DNA of 35,263 bases from DATECU01 sp035286745 (GTDB lineage: Bacteria; Acidobacteriota; Vicinamibacteria; Fen-336), in the NCBI GenBank assembly GCA_035286745.1, contig DATECU010000198.1:1-35263 (forward strand). Reading direction: 5' to 3'. Numbering within the stretch: the stretch's first letter is position 1; each line of letters opens with the position of its first letter. The position numbers were made by a program, and so were the translations under genes. Shown here piece after piece: positions 15,288-24,000 of this stretch. The notes beneath the pieces are model-generated. The model made no database searches, was not told where the DNA came from, and saw only the letters and a list, made by a program, of their open reading frames with translations.

Positions 15288-16234
15288 GCGAGTCGCCCGC
15301 CGTCATGGTCTCCCAGCTGACCCGCAGCTTCGGGCGCTTCCGGGCCGTCGACCGGGTGAGCTTCGAGGTGAAGAGGGGCGAGGTCTTCGGCTTCCTGGGA
15401 CCTAACGGAGCCGGCAAGACCACCACCATCAAGATGCTCGCCGGTCTGCTCCTGCCTAGCTCGGGCCAGGGACGGGTGGCCGGCTTCGACCTGATGACCG
15501 AGACCGAGGCCATCAAACGCAGCATCGGCTACATGTCCCAGCTCTTCTCCCTCTACGCCGATCTGACGGTGGAGGAGAACATCGCCTTCTTCGCCGGTCT
15601 CTACGGCGTCCCCAAAGGCAAGCGGACCGCCCGGCGCGACTGGGTGCTGGAGATGGCCGGGCTCGGCGAGGCCCGGAAGCGGCTGACCGGCGAGCTGCCC
15701 CTTGGCTGGAAACAGCGCCTGGCCCTGGGCACCGCGGTGCTCCATGAGCCGCCGGTCCTGTTCCTGGACGAGCCGACCTCGGGGGTGGATCCCCTCTCTC
15801 GCCGCAGCTTCTGGGACCTCATCTACACCCTGGCCGAGGCCGGCACCACCGTCTTCGTGACCACCCACTACATGGAGGAGGCGGAATACTGCCATCGTTT
15901 GGCGCTCATGAACCGGGGCCAACTCATTGCCCTCGACACCCCCGGCCGCCTGAAGCACGGGCTTACGGAGCAGATCCTGGAGGTTCGCACCCGCGACGGT
16001 GCGCGGGCCGCCGAGGCTCTGGCCCAGGCACCGGGCGTGATCCAGGCGGGCATGTTCGGACGGGCCGTGCACGCCGCCGTCCGCGATCCCGAGCTGGCGC
16101 GGGCATCCATCCGTCAGGCGCTGGCCGCCGAAGCCGTCGGCCTGGACAACCCGGAGCTGCCCGAGATCGAGCCTTCGCTCGAGGACGTCTTCATCGCCCT
16201 GGTCCGCGCCGCCGGCGGCGCGCCCAGCGAGTGA
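15284..16234 (+). CDS. ABC exporter ATPase 2 (YbhF C-half-like)
   Basis: Second ATP-binding subunit, 316 residues; the ATG at 15284 overlaps the preceding TGA by four bases. Walker A is the canonical GPNGAGKT (39-46), the Q-loop region is MSQLFSLYADLTV, Walker B is VLFLDEPTSGVDP and the switch histidine H195 is present (TTHYMEEAE). The signature motif is degenerate: LPLGWKQR (138-145) in place of LSGGQ. The same LPLGW form is, to my recollection, seen in the second half of YbhF, so it is a family feature and not a mutation. It should heterodimerise with ATPase 1. Confidence 0.92.
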   Translation: MSESPAVMVSQLTRSFGRFRAVDRVSFEVKRGEVFGFLGPNGAGKTTTIKMLAGLLLPSSGQGRVAGFDLMTETEAIKRSIGYMSQLFSLYADLTVEENIAFFAGLYGVPKGKRTARRDWVLEMAGLGEARKRLTGELPLGWKQRLALGTAVLHEPPVLFLDEPTSGVDPLSRRSFWDLIYTLAEAGTTVFVTTHYMEEAEYCHRLALMNRGQLIALDTPGRLKHGLTEQILEVRTRDGARAAEALAQAPGVIQAGMFGRAVHAAVRDPELARASIRQALAAEAVGLDNPELPEIEPSLEDVFIALVRAAGGAPSE

Positions 16235-16241
16235 CCCGGCG

Positions 16242-17354
16242 ATGCTGAACCGCACCCGGCTGCTGGCCATGGCGCGCAAGGAGGCGATCCAGATTCGGCG
16301 CGACAGTCGCAGCCTGGTCATGGCCTTCGTGCTGCCGGTGGCGCTGCTGGTTCTCTTCGGCTACGCCATCACCTGGGACGTGGCCGACATCAAGACCGCG
16401 GTCCTGGACCAGAGCCAGTCGGCCGAGAGCCGCGCCCTGCTCGACGCCTACCGGGCCTCTGGCCGCTTCGGCCTGCACCGCCGGCTCACCCGGCCCCAGG
16501 AGATCGCGCCGCTGCTGGATCGGGCCCAGGCCCAACTGGTGCTGGTGATCCCGCCCGACTTCGCCCGCGAGCTGGGTGCGGGCCGGCGCCCCGAAGTGCA
16601 GGCCATCGTCGACGGCAGCGACGCCAACACCGCCACCATCATCCTGGCCTACGCGCAGGCGGTGGCGGAGTCGTACACCAGCAGGCTCCAAGGGGCGGCG
16701 CTCCCGGTCCTCACCACCCAGAGTCGCGTTTGGTACAACGAGGAGCTCACCAGCCGCAACATGATCGTCCCCGGACTGGTGGCGGTGATCATGATGGTCA
16801 TCGCCGCCATGCTCACCTCGCTGACCATCGCCCGGGAATGGGAGCGGGGCACCATGGAGCAGTTGGCGGCGACGCCGGTGTCGCGGGCGGAGGTGGTCCT
16901 GGGCAAGCTCCTGCCCTACCTGGTCATCGGCTTCGTGGACGTGGTGGTGACCTCGCTCCTCGGTGTCTTCCTGTTCGGCGTGCCCTTTCGCGGCAACGTC
17001 CTCCAACTGGCAGTCCTCTCGATCCTGTTCCTGATCGGTGGCCTGGGCCTGGGCCTGTTCCTCTCGGCGGTGGCTCGCTCGCAGTTGGTGGCCACTCAGC
17101 TCGCCATGGTGGTGACCTTTCTTCCCGCCTTTCTCCTCTCTGGCTTCATGTTCGCCATCGAGGTCATGCCTCTGCCGCTGCAACTCGTCACCTTCCTGAT
17201 CCCCGCCCGCTACTTCATCGTGGTCACCCGCGGGATCTTCCTGAAGGGCGTGGGGGTCTCCGTGCTGTGGCCCCAGGCCCTGCTCATGGTGGTCTTCGCG
17301 GTGGCGGGTCTGGGCCTGGCCATGCGCGCCTTCAAGAAAGAGCTGCCCTCGTGA
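16242..17354 (+). CDS. ABC-2 type permease 1 (YbhS-like)
   Basis: Inner-membrane permease of 370 residues with the ABC-2 exporter layout. A first membrane segment near residues 26-44 (VMAFVLPVALLVLFGYAI) is followed by a large extracytoplasmic domain to about residue 170. Five more segments follow, including VPGLVAVIMMVIAAMLTSL, LPYLVIGFVDVVVTSLLGVFL and LSILFLIGGLGLGLFLS. The AREWERGTMEQLAATP turn is the conserved cytoplasmic coupling motif. The gene starts seven bases after ATPase 2 and its stop overlaps the next GTG. Together with permease 2 it forms the transmembrane heterodimer. The cargo is unknown; the E. coli relatives affect drug sensitivity and cation export. Confidence 0.9.
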   Translation: MLNRTRLLAMARKEAIQIRRDSRSLVMAFVLPVALLVLFGYAITWDVADIKTAVLDQSQSAESRALLDAYRASGRFGLHRRLTRPQEIAPLLDRAQAQLVLVIPPDFARELGAGRRPEVQAIVDGSDANTATIILAYAQAVAESYTSRLQGAALPVLTTQSRVWYNEELTSRNMIVPGLVAVIMMVIAAMLTSLTIAREWERGTMEQLAATPVSRAEVVLGKLLPYLVIGFVDVVVTSLLGVFLFGVPFRGNVLQLAVLSILFLIGGLGLGLFLSAVARSQLVATQLAMVVTFLPAFLLSGFMFAIEVMPLPLQLVTFLIPARYFIVVTRGIFLKGVGVSVLWPQALLMVVFAVAGLGLAMRAFKKELPS

Positions 17355-18469
17355 GGTTCCCAGGGGGCGCCGAGCGGGTGTTCGAGATGGTGCGCAAGGA
17401 GTTCCGCCAGCTCCTGCGCGACCCGCGCATGACGCGGGTGATCCTGGTGACCCCCGTCATCCAGCTCCTGGTCTTTGGCTACGCGGTCTCCACCGACATC
17501 CGCATGACGTCCACCTTCGTGGTGGATCACGACGGCACCGGCTTGTCGCGCGACCTGCTCTCCGCCCTCACCTCCTCGGGCTACTTCCGGATCGTGGGCC
17601 GTTCCGAGCGCTCGGCGGACCTGGCCCGGGCTCTGGATCACGGCGACGCCATCGTCGGCCTGGAGATTCCCAGCGACTTCGCGGCCGACCTGGTCGCCGG
17701 CCGGAATGCCAGCGTGCAGATCCTGGTGGACGGCAGCAACTCCAACCTGGCCACCGTCTCGCTCGGCTACGCCGAACGCATTGTGCGCAGCTTCGGTGCG
17801 GCCACCGCCCCCGGGCCGCCGCCCCCGGGCATCGACCTCAGGGAGCGAGCCTGGTTCAACCCCGCCCTGGCCAGCCAGAACTACAACGTGCCGGCGGTGA
17901 TCGGAACCATCATGTTCCTGGTCTGTCTGCTCCTCACCTCCCTGGCGGTGGTGCGCGAGCGGGAGATTGGGACCCTGGAGCAGCTCATGGTCAGCCCGCT
18001 CCAGCCGGGAGAGCTGATCGCGGGCAAGGCCATTCCTTTCGCCCTGATCGGCCTCCTGGACCTGGCCATCATCACCGTCCTGGCCCTGGCCTGGTTCGGC
18101 GTCCCCTTCAAAGGGAGCCCGCTGCTGCTGCTGCTGGCCAGCTTGCTCTATCTCGCCTCCGGTCTGGGCATCGGCCTACTGATCTCCACCCTGTCGCGGA
18201 CCCAGCAGGAGGCCTTCCTGGCCAGCTTCCTGGTCTACATGCCGGCGGTGCTGCTCTCGGGCTTCATGTTCCCGGTTTCCAGCATGCCCCGGCTCTTCCA
18301 GGTGATGACCCTGGCCAACCCGGTGCGGCACTACCTGGAGATCGTGCGCGGGCTCTTCCTGAAGGGTGCGGGGTTCTCGGCCCTGTGGCCGCAGTACCTC
18401 ACGCTGGCCGTGATGGGAACCGCGATCCTCGCCCTGGCGGCGAGTCGCTTCCGAAAGACCGGCGCCTGA
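17351..18469 (+). CDS. ABC-2 type permease 2 (YbhR-like)
   Basis: Second permease, 372 residues, from GTG 17351, which overlaps the preceding TGA by four bases. A longer frame opens upstream, but it would run antiphase through permease 1, so the overlap start is preferred. Layout matches permease 1: first segment RVILVTPVIQLLVFGYAV, an extracytoplasmic domain containing a Pro-rich linker (GPPPPGIDL), then IGTIMFLVCLLLTSLAVV, the VREREIGTLEQLMVSP coupling motif and further segments. The two permeases are clearly homologous and differ most in the extracytoplasmic domain. It ends the exporter operon; the 136-base gap to the next gene has no strong terminator. Confidence 0.9.
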   Translation: MRFPGGAERVFEMVRKEFRQLLRDPRMTRVILVTPVIQLLVFGYAVSTDIRMTSTFVVDHDGTGLSRDLLSALTSSGYFRIVGRSERSADLARALDHGDAIVGLEIPSDFAADLVAGRNASVQILVDGSNSNLATVSLGYAERIVRSFGAATAPGPPPPGIDLRERAWFNPALASQNYNVPAVIGTIMFLVCLLLTSLAVVREREIGTLEQLMVSPLQPGELIAGKAIPFALIGLLDLAIITVLALAWFGVPFKGSPLLLLLASLLYLASGLGIGLLISTLSRTQQEAFLASFLVYMPAVLLSGFMFPVSSMPRLFQVMTLANPVRHYLEIVRGLFLKGAGFSALWPQYLTLAVMGTAILALAASRFRKTGA

Positions 18470-18605
18470 GCCTGGGGCTTCCCCGGCTCCGGCTCCTGGG
18501 TTAGGATGGTTGTATCCGAGAGAGACAGCGTGGGGTTGAAGGGGCGGGGGCCATGGGGGTCGCCGTCTTGGGGGGCGTCACGCCAGTGAGAAGGAGATCG
18601 AGCCG

Positions 18606-18965
18606 ATGATCACGATCTCGGCCAATGCGGCCGCGAAGGTGAAGGGGATCCTGGAGCAGGAGAAGGACAACGTCCCCAACGGGGGTTTGCGCATCTACGT
18701 TCAAGGCGGTGGATGCTCGGGCTTCTCCTACGGGATGGTGCTGGACGAGGCCTCCGAGGACGATCAGGTGATCGAGAAGGAGGGCATCAAGGTCATCATC
18801 GACCCCATGAGCCTTCGCCATCTCGAGGGCGCCGAGGTGGACTACAAGGAAGACCTGATGGGCGGCGGCTTCGCGATCAAGAACCCGAACGCGGTCTCCA
18901 CTTGCGGATGCGGTCACTCCTTCAACACCGGAGAGGACGGCGCCGGCGGCGGCCACCAGCACTGA
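18606..18965 (+). CDS. erpA: ErpA/IscA-type iron-sulfur cluster carrier
   Basis: A-type Fe-S carrier of 119 residues that accepts clusters from the assembly scaffold and hands them to apo-enzymes. AAGGAG (18591-18596) precedes the ATG. The three cluster-binding cysteines are in place: C37 in GGGCSGFSYGM and C100 and C102 in STCGCGHSF. The C-terminal tail (NTGEDGAGGGHQH) is longer than usual and ends in histidines. Residue pattern around C37 (GGCSGFSYG) fits ErpA-type proteins, but IscA or SufA cannot be ruled out, so the symbol is tentative. No other Fe-S assembly gene is in the window. Confidence 0.9.
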   Translation: MITISANAAAKVKGILEQEKDNVPNGGLRIYVQGGGCSGFSYGMVLDEASEDDQVIEKEGIKVIIDPMSLRHLEGAEVDYKEDLMGGGFAIKNPNAVSTCGCGHSFNTGEDGAGGGHQH

Positions 18966-18990
18966 GCCGTCGCGGCCGGCCACCGCTCCC

Positions 18991-19049
18991 GACCTTTCGA
19001 CGGTTCGCTGCGTCCTAGCTGACAGAAGACGCGAAGGGCGTCGAAGGTC
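18991..19049 (+). promoter_or_regulatory. Long imperfect hairpin just before the PDZ gene
   Basis: The 5' arm starting GACCTTTCGACGG (18991-19014) can pair with the 3' arm ending GCGTCGAAGGTC (19028-19049) around a 13-base loop. Bulges and mismatches lie in the middle of the stem. The hairpin ends two bases before the AAGGGAGG ribosome site of the next gene, so it could affect its translation or separate it from erpA. Confidence 0.45.
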
Positions 19050-19064
19050 AAAGGGAGGCAGTCC

Positions 19065-19949
19065 ATGACTCGTTGGATGGGATGGGGTGCGGGGGCCATC
19101 GCTGTGGCTGTCGCGCTGGCGACGGTTTCCTCCGCCCCCGTCAGTGCAAGCGACCAGCGCCGGGTCGAGATCGTTCGCATTGGCGGCGGCGCTCGATTGG
19201 GTGTCGGGCTCGAGGACGTGAAGTCCGAGGACCTGACCCGCCTGGGCCTGAGCGACGAGCGGGGAGCCCTGGTGAAGGAGGTCGAGGAGCAGAGCCCGGC
19301 CGGGAAGGCGGGTCTTCAGGCGGGAGACCTGATCCTGCGCTATCAGGGCGAGAACGTGCTGAGTGCGGCCCAGCTTGCGCGTTTGGTGCGGGAGACGCCG
19401 CCCGGTCGCAAGGTGAGCCTGGAGATCAACCGCAAGGGGAGCGCCGTGAAGGTGACGGCCACCCTGGAGGAGCGGCGAGGACGCGGGCCGCTGGGCGAAC
19501 ACGGCTTCGAGTTCGAGATGCCGGAGCTGCCCGAGGTGCCTCCGGTGCCTCCGGTCCCGCCCGCTCCCGGACGGGCCTGGGATCGCGAGGACGGCCGAGG
19601 CTTCTACTTCCACGACTTCTTCGGCGACCGGCCCGCCCGGCTGGGAATCCGCTACCAGGAGCTGGCAGAGCAACTCGCCCAGCACTTCAAGGTCGAAGCG
19701 GGCGCCATCCTGGTCACCAGCGTGGACGAGGACGGCCCGTCAGGCAAGGCCGGGGTCAAGGCCGGCGACGTGATCGTCGAGGTCAACGGTAAGGCGATCA
19801 AGGATGGCGGCGCGTTCCGCGACCAGGTGGCCCACCTCGATGCGGGGAGCGAGGCCACCCTGACCGTCAAGCGCGATGGCCGGTCGATGGACTTCAAGGT
19901 CACGGTGGGGGGCAAGAAGCCGCGGCGCCCGCCCGCACCCACCACCTAG
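19065..19949 (+). CDS. Exported tandem-PDZ-domain protein without protease domain
   Basis: Predicted exported protein of 294 residues; AAGGGAGG lies six bases before the ATG. The signal peptide is GWGAGAIAVAVALATVSSAPVSAS (cleavage near residue 29). PDZ 1 spans about 40-135, with carboxylate-loop-like sequence RLGVGLEDV and the GLQAGDLILRYQGENV core. A Pro-rich linker PEVPPVPPVPPAP (about 154-166) leads to PDZ 2 (about 180-280), with RLGIRYQEL and GVKAGDVIVEVNGKAI. No trypsin-like protease domain is present, so it is not an intact HtrA/DegP protease. It may act as a periplasmic adaptor or binding protein; a partner is not evident. Confidence 0.85.
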   Translation: MTRWMGWGAGAIAVAVALATVSSAPVSASDQRRVEIVRIGGGARLGVGLEDVKSEDLTRLGLSDERGALVKEVEEQSPAGKAGLQAGDLILRYQGENVLSAAQLARLVRETPPGRKVSLEINRKGSAVKVTATLEERRGRGPLGEHGFEFEMPELPEVPPVPPVPPAPGRAWDREDGRGFYFHDFFGDRPARLGIRYQELAEQLAQHFKVEAGAILVTSVDEDGPSGKAGVKAGDVIVEVNGKAIKDGGAFRDQVAHLDAGSEATLTVKRDGRSMDFKVTVGGKKPRRPPAPTT

Positions 19950-20000
19950 CTAGTCGGGCGGAACACCAGGACGGCCCAGAGGACAAGAAGAAGAGAGCAG

Positions 20001-20032
20001 GGGCGGCGGCCTCAGGGCCCTTGCCGTCGTCC
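20001..20032 (+). terminator. Possible terminator hairpin after the PDZ gene
   Basis: GGGCGGCGG (20001-20009) pairs with CCGTCGTCC (20024-20032), allowing two G-U wobbles, around a 14-base loop that itself contains GGGCCC. Only TTG follows, so the assignment is weak. Confidence 0.35.
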
Positions 20033-20073
20033 TTGCACCGAGCCGTGATCCAGTAGTGTCAAGGGGAGGCGAA

Positions 20074-20334
20074 GTGCAAGTCGTGGTTCAGCTTCCGGAC
20101 GAGATCGCCAAGGAGATCGGGACCGACGCCCAGATCCCACGCCGCGTGGTCGAGGCGGTGGCGCTGGAAGGCTACCGGGGAGGTCGTCTGACCGGTGGTC
20201 AAGTGGCGGAGTTGCTGGGTTTCAGTCGCTGGCAGGCTGACGAGTTCCTCGACGCCCACGGCGTGAAGCAACCCTACGCGATCGAGATGCTGGAGGAGGA
20301 CCGGCGGACGCTCGCTCAACTGAGCGACAGATGA
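20074..20334 (+). CDS. UPF0175-family antitoxin-like protein
   Basis: Small DNA-binding protein of 86 residues, resembling UPF0175 proteins, which are predicted antitoxins paired with DUF3368 PIN-domain toxins. GTG 20074 is preferred over in-frame GTG 20056 because GGGGAGG (20063-20068 and neighbour) lies just ahead of it. The N-terminus VQVVVQLPDEIAKEIG is followed by a helix-turn-helix-like segment (GRLTGGQVAELLGFSRWQADEFLDAHGV). The last four bases overlap the start of the next frame (ATGA), the normal antitoxin-toxin arrangement. The toxin frame after it is broken, so the antitoxin appears to be an orphan. Confidence 0.8.
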   Translation: MQVVVQLPDEIAKEIGTDAQIPRRVVEAVALEGYRGGRLTGGQVAELLGFSRWQADEFLDAHGVKQPYAIEMLEEDRRTLAQLSDR

Positions 20335-20411
20335 CCTTGGTCGTGGCCGACGCCGGCCCGATCCGCTACCTGGTGGTCGTCGGCGCTATCGACGTGTTGC
20401 CTCGCGCATAA
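20331..20411 (+). pseudogene. Truncated PIN-domain (DUF3368-like) toxin
   Basis: The ATG at 20331 overlaps the antitoxin stop. It opens a 26-codon frame (MTLVVADAGPIRYLVVVGAI then DVLPRA) that ends at TAA 20409-20411. The start matches a PIN N-terminus: beta strand 1 followed by the first catalytic Asp (D7) and the pattern DxGPxxxLxxxGxxDxLP. Intact DUF3368 proteins are roughly 150 residues, so about five sixths are gone. I did not find the remainder in the following 160 bases. It is therefore a decayed toxin, inferred from position and the N-terminal motif only. Confidence 0.65.
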
Positions 20412-20570
20412 TGGACCTGGAATGGAACCCCTCATGCTGGCGGCGGAGCGTGGCGGTCCGTGGGTCGGAGAGGCTGAGGCGATTCAAGGCCGGACTTGCG
20501 GCTCACGCGAGAGCGCGCCACGCGCGCGGTTGATGCGAACGTCCTCGTCGTCAGCGAGAGGTGGGACGAC

Positions 20571-20870
20571 ATGAAGCCTGCCGAAGATCAGACCGATAGC
20601 GACTACGGTCGTCGGGTCCTCGCCGCCTATCGGGTGCGCGGCCTTTCCACAAGCCACTGGAACTACGCCGCCATCACGGCCATGGAAAAGGCCACCCGCT
20701 TGGAGTTCTTGGCTCTCTTCAAGCGGCACGACCGTGGCGCGTCGTATGCGTTGGTTGAACTCGTGCGGAGCGCAAGCCCGGAGGAGTTGGTGGATCGCCT
20801 GGTCGCCGAGAAGGAGCTTCACGATCAGCTGGTGGCGCTGATTCCCATGATGTTCACGAGCGTCATGTAG
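20571..20870 (+). CDS. Small hypothetical protein
   Basis: Unrecognised 99-residue protein. ATG 20571 has GAGAGG nine bases upstream. A longer in-frame start at 20496 exists but has no ribosome site. The protein is mostly helical, opening MKPAEDQTDSDYGRRVLAAY and continuing through HWNYAAITAMEKATRLEFLA to SPEELVDRLVAEKELHDQLV; it has no signal peptide or membrane segment. Codon use keeps mainly G or C in third positions but less strongly than neighbouring genes, which may point to transfer. It sits between a decayed toxin-antitoxin pair and a DinB-like gene. No function is assigned. Confidence 0.5.
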   Translation: MKPAEDQTDSDYGRRVLAAYRVRGLSTSHWNYAAITAMEKATRLEFLALFKRHDRGASYALVELVRSASPEELVDRLVAEKELHDQLVALIPMMFTSVM

Positions 20871-21033
20871 GCCATCGAGCCGATGGATCGCCACGATGAC
20901 GATCGGGCGGGCGAGTGTGTTGTCAGCGGTGGCTTCCCTGAGCGAGCGCTCGCCCCGGAGGACCACGAAGCCCCTTCAGGGCATCCGCGTTCGAACGTGC
21001 GGACCAACTCGCTGACGATCGAGGAGGTCTTCC

Positions 21034-21522
21034 ATGAGCACCGACGCTGTTCCCGCCCGCGCCTTTCTCCGCCACACGCTCGCCACTCTGGCGTATCGGG
21101 GAGGCAAGGCCTTGAGGGACGCTCCCGGGGGGTTCGGCAGCTTCCGGCTCTCGGAGTCGTCGCGGACTCCGCTCCAGGTCCTGGCCCACATCGGTGATCT
21201 CCTCGACTGGGCCCTCCGGCTGGCGAAGGGCCAGCACGTCTGGCAGGAAGCGGAGCCGCAACCGTGGGCTGCGGAGGCTGCCCGTTTCTTCGAGGGTCTC
21301 CGCAAGCTGGACGAGTTCCTGGCCTCCGACGCCCCGCTCGGCTTCTCGGAGGAGAAGCTGTTCCAGGGTCCCGTCGCCGACGCCCTGACCCACGTCGGTC
21401 AGATCGCCATGCTGAGGCGGCAGGCCGGCTCACCGGTGAAGGGCGAGAACTACTTCAAGGCGGAGATCGCGGCAGGCCGCGTGGGCGACGCTCAGCCCTC
21501 CCCGCGCCGCGAGTTCGACTAG
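21034..21522 (+). CDS. DinB-superfamily-like protein
   Basis: Protein of 162 residues with the layout of the DinB/YfiT-like four-helix bundle, a fold whose members bind a metal through three histidines and often act as thiol transferases or stress proteins. GAGGAGG lies six bases before the ATG. The motif TPLQVLAHIGDLLDWALRLA (about 49-68) supplies the first metal His and DALTHVGQIAMLRRQAGSPV (about 116-135) supplies the second; the third is less clear. The C-terminal GENYFKAEIAAGRVG is typical of this subgroup. No neighbour indicates a pathway. Confidence 0.75.
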   Translation: MSTDAVPARAFLRHTLATLAYRGGKALRDAPGGFGSFRLSESSRTPLQVLAHIGDLLDWALRLAKGQHVWQEAEPQPWAAEAARFFEGLRKLDEFLASDAPLGFSEEKLFQGPVADALTHVGQIAMLRRQAGSPVKGENYFKAEIAAGRVGDAQPSPRREFD

Positions 21523-21641
21523 GGTCAAAGGGGGAGGGCGCCGAATCGCGGAGTGTCTTGGCCTTGCTCGACCCACGGGCGGCGGCGAGTGGTGACGCTC
21601 GCTCACGACCCAACTCCCGCAGCCGGGCCTTGATTCCGTCG

Positions 21642-21672
21642 TTCTTTGTGCCCTTTGTGTCTTTGTGGTTGA
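21642..21672 (+). repeat. CTTTGTG triple repeat (single arm of a dispersed family)
   Basis: Three CTTTGTG units at 21644-21650, 21653-21659 and 21661-21667 end in GTTGAA, seven bases before the EI24 stop. The tract matches the terminal inverted repeats at 28141-28168 and 28341-28368, but here there is only one arm. Confidence 0.6.
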
Positions 21673-21678
21673 ACCCCG

Positions 21679-22422
21679 TTAGGCCTCGCCCTCGATCTCC
21701 ATCACCAGGAGGGTTGCTCCCACCGCCAGGACCGGTGCGATCAGGAAGTCGGCCAGGGGGACGACCAGCAGCAGCAGACCCGCCAGGCCAAAGCCCATGC
21801 TCTCGGCGCGGTAGCGGCGGTGCCAGGCGCGGCGGCGTGCGAACTCGAAGCCGCGGCGGGTCAAGGCCATGTCCGTCTGTTGCAAGGCCAACGAGTGGGC
21901 GCCCCAGAGCATGCCGAGACCGGGACCGAGGAGCGGGATGAGGCCCAGCAGGAAGATGAAGGGAGCCCGGAGCAGCAGGTAGAGGGACCCACGCAGGGCC
22001 TGGGCGATCTCCCAGCGCAATCCCAGAGAGCGGTCGCCCAGCCGGTTCTGGACCTTGCGCTCGGTAAGACGGGATAGGCGATCGAGCAGAGGGGAGGCAA
22101 GCAGAAGGGCTACCGCCAGGCCTAACGCCATCCCTGCGCCGAGCACGCCTATCCAGACGGCGATGGTGACCACGAAACCCCAGACGCCGCCAAGCTGCCG
22201 GCCGGGGAGGACATGAACTTCCAGCTGCTGCACGGTGAAGGCACCCAGAACCAGGCCGGAGGACAAGCAAGCCAGGGCCACCAGCACCGGCAGGGCGGCG
22301 GTGGGCCATAGGGAAGGGTGCCGGACCAGGAACCAGAAGCCCGAGGGCACGTGCCAGGCCCCGGCAGCAGCGCGCCGAACGACACCGGGCCGATCCAGGT
22401 CGGGGTAGGGATACTCCTTCAC
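21679..22422 (-). CDS. EI24/CysZ-like integral membrane protein
   Basis: Membrane protein of 247 residues from GTG 22422; there is no clear Shine-Dalgarno, but no other in-frame start lies nearby. It has about six hydrophobic segments, among them SLWPTAALPVLVALACLSSG, GVWGFVVTIAVWIGVLGAGM, ALGLAVALLLASPLLDRLS, PFIFLLGLIPLLGPGLGMLW and GLAGLLLLVVPLADFLIAPV. The patterns ASPLLDRLSR and LIPLLGPGLG are typical of the EI24 domain family, which includes the sulfate transporter CysZ. No cysteine-biosynthesis gene is near, so sulfate transport is not supported. It is divergent from glgC with a 56-base gap. Confidence 0.8.
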   Translation of the reverse strand: MKEYPYPDLDRPGVVRRAAAGAWHVPSGFWFLVRHPSLWPTAALPVLVALACLSSGLVLGAFTVQQLEVHVLPGRQLGGVWGFVVTIAVWIGVLGAGMALGLAVALLLASPLLDRLSRLTERKVQNRLGDRSLGLRWEIAQALRGSLYLLLRAPFIFLLGLIPLLGPGLGMLWGAHSLALQQTDMALTRRGFEFARRRAWHRRYRAESMGFGLAGLLLLVVPLADFLIAPVLAVGATLLVMEIEGEA

Positions 22423-22441
22423 GGCCCGAAGGTTACCAGAG

Positions 22442-22470
22442 TTTCAACGGTTCGGCCCTCGTGGCAGAAT
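22442..22470 (+). promoter_or_regulatory. Possible glgC promoter with near-leaderless start
   Basis: TTTCAA (22442-22447), a 17-base spacer and CAGAAT (22465-22470). The ATG at 22479 is eight bases past the -10, so the transcript would have almost no leader; no Shine-Dalgarno is visible. Confidence 0.35.
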
Positions 22471-22478
22471 GCCCCGGC

Positions 22479-23732
<1,254 letters not shown>

Positions 23733-23750
23733 GGCCGCAAGAGGGAAGCA

Positions 23751-23816
23751 CTCAGCGATCAGCGCTCAGCTACGAAGGTGGCCCCGTCTTCTTAGCCGCT
23801 GACAGCGGATAGCTGA
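23751..23816. repeat. Heptad-repeat hairpin element
   Basis: A left arm of CAGCGATCAGCGCTCAGC followed by TACGAAG (to 23777) faces an approximately inverted right arm CTTCTTAGC (from 23788) followed by CGCTGACAGCGGATAGCTGA (to 23816). The units are degenerate GCTGAYW-type heptads, the same family as at 24001, 28222 and 30541. Confidence 0.55.
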
Positions 23817-24000
23817 CCGCCGCCCTACGAAGGAGACTACCCCCTGATGGAGTGGGACGGGGTGCAGCAGGTACCGCGCGGGCGCCGAAGCGCCCGGCGC
23901 GTCGCCGGCATTCGCCGTCTGCCACCGTTCGGGCTCGCGTTCGATTCGCCTGTTGGTGACCTCGTGACCGCCGGTAGCCGTTGTCGTTGCCGACAACCGA

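Noticed and set aside
19065..19949. HtrA/DegP protease
   Set aside because: Two PDZ domains and a signal peptide are present, but no trypsin-like catalytic domain.
20496..20570. N-terminal extension reading AVDANVLVVSER, resembling a PIN-domain start
   Set aside because: The similarity is short, there is no ribosome site, and the rest of the protein does not look like a PIN domain. ATG 20571 has better support.
20883..21033. Minus-strand reading with a possible gene fragment upstream of the DinB-like gene
   Set aside because: Both minus frames here lack motifs, a start signal and a continuous homologous pattern.
21679..22422. CysZ sulfate transporter
   Set aside because: Only general EI24-family features are seen, with no cysteine or sulfate genes nearby.
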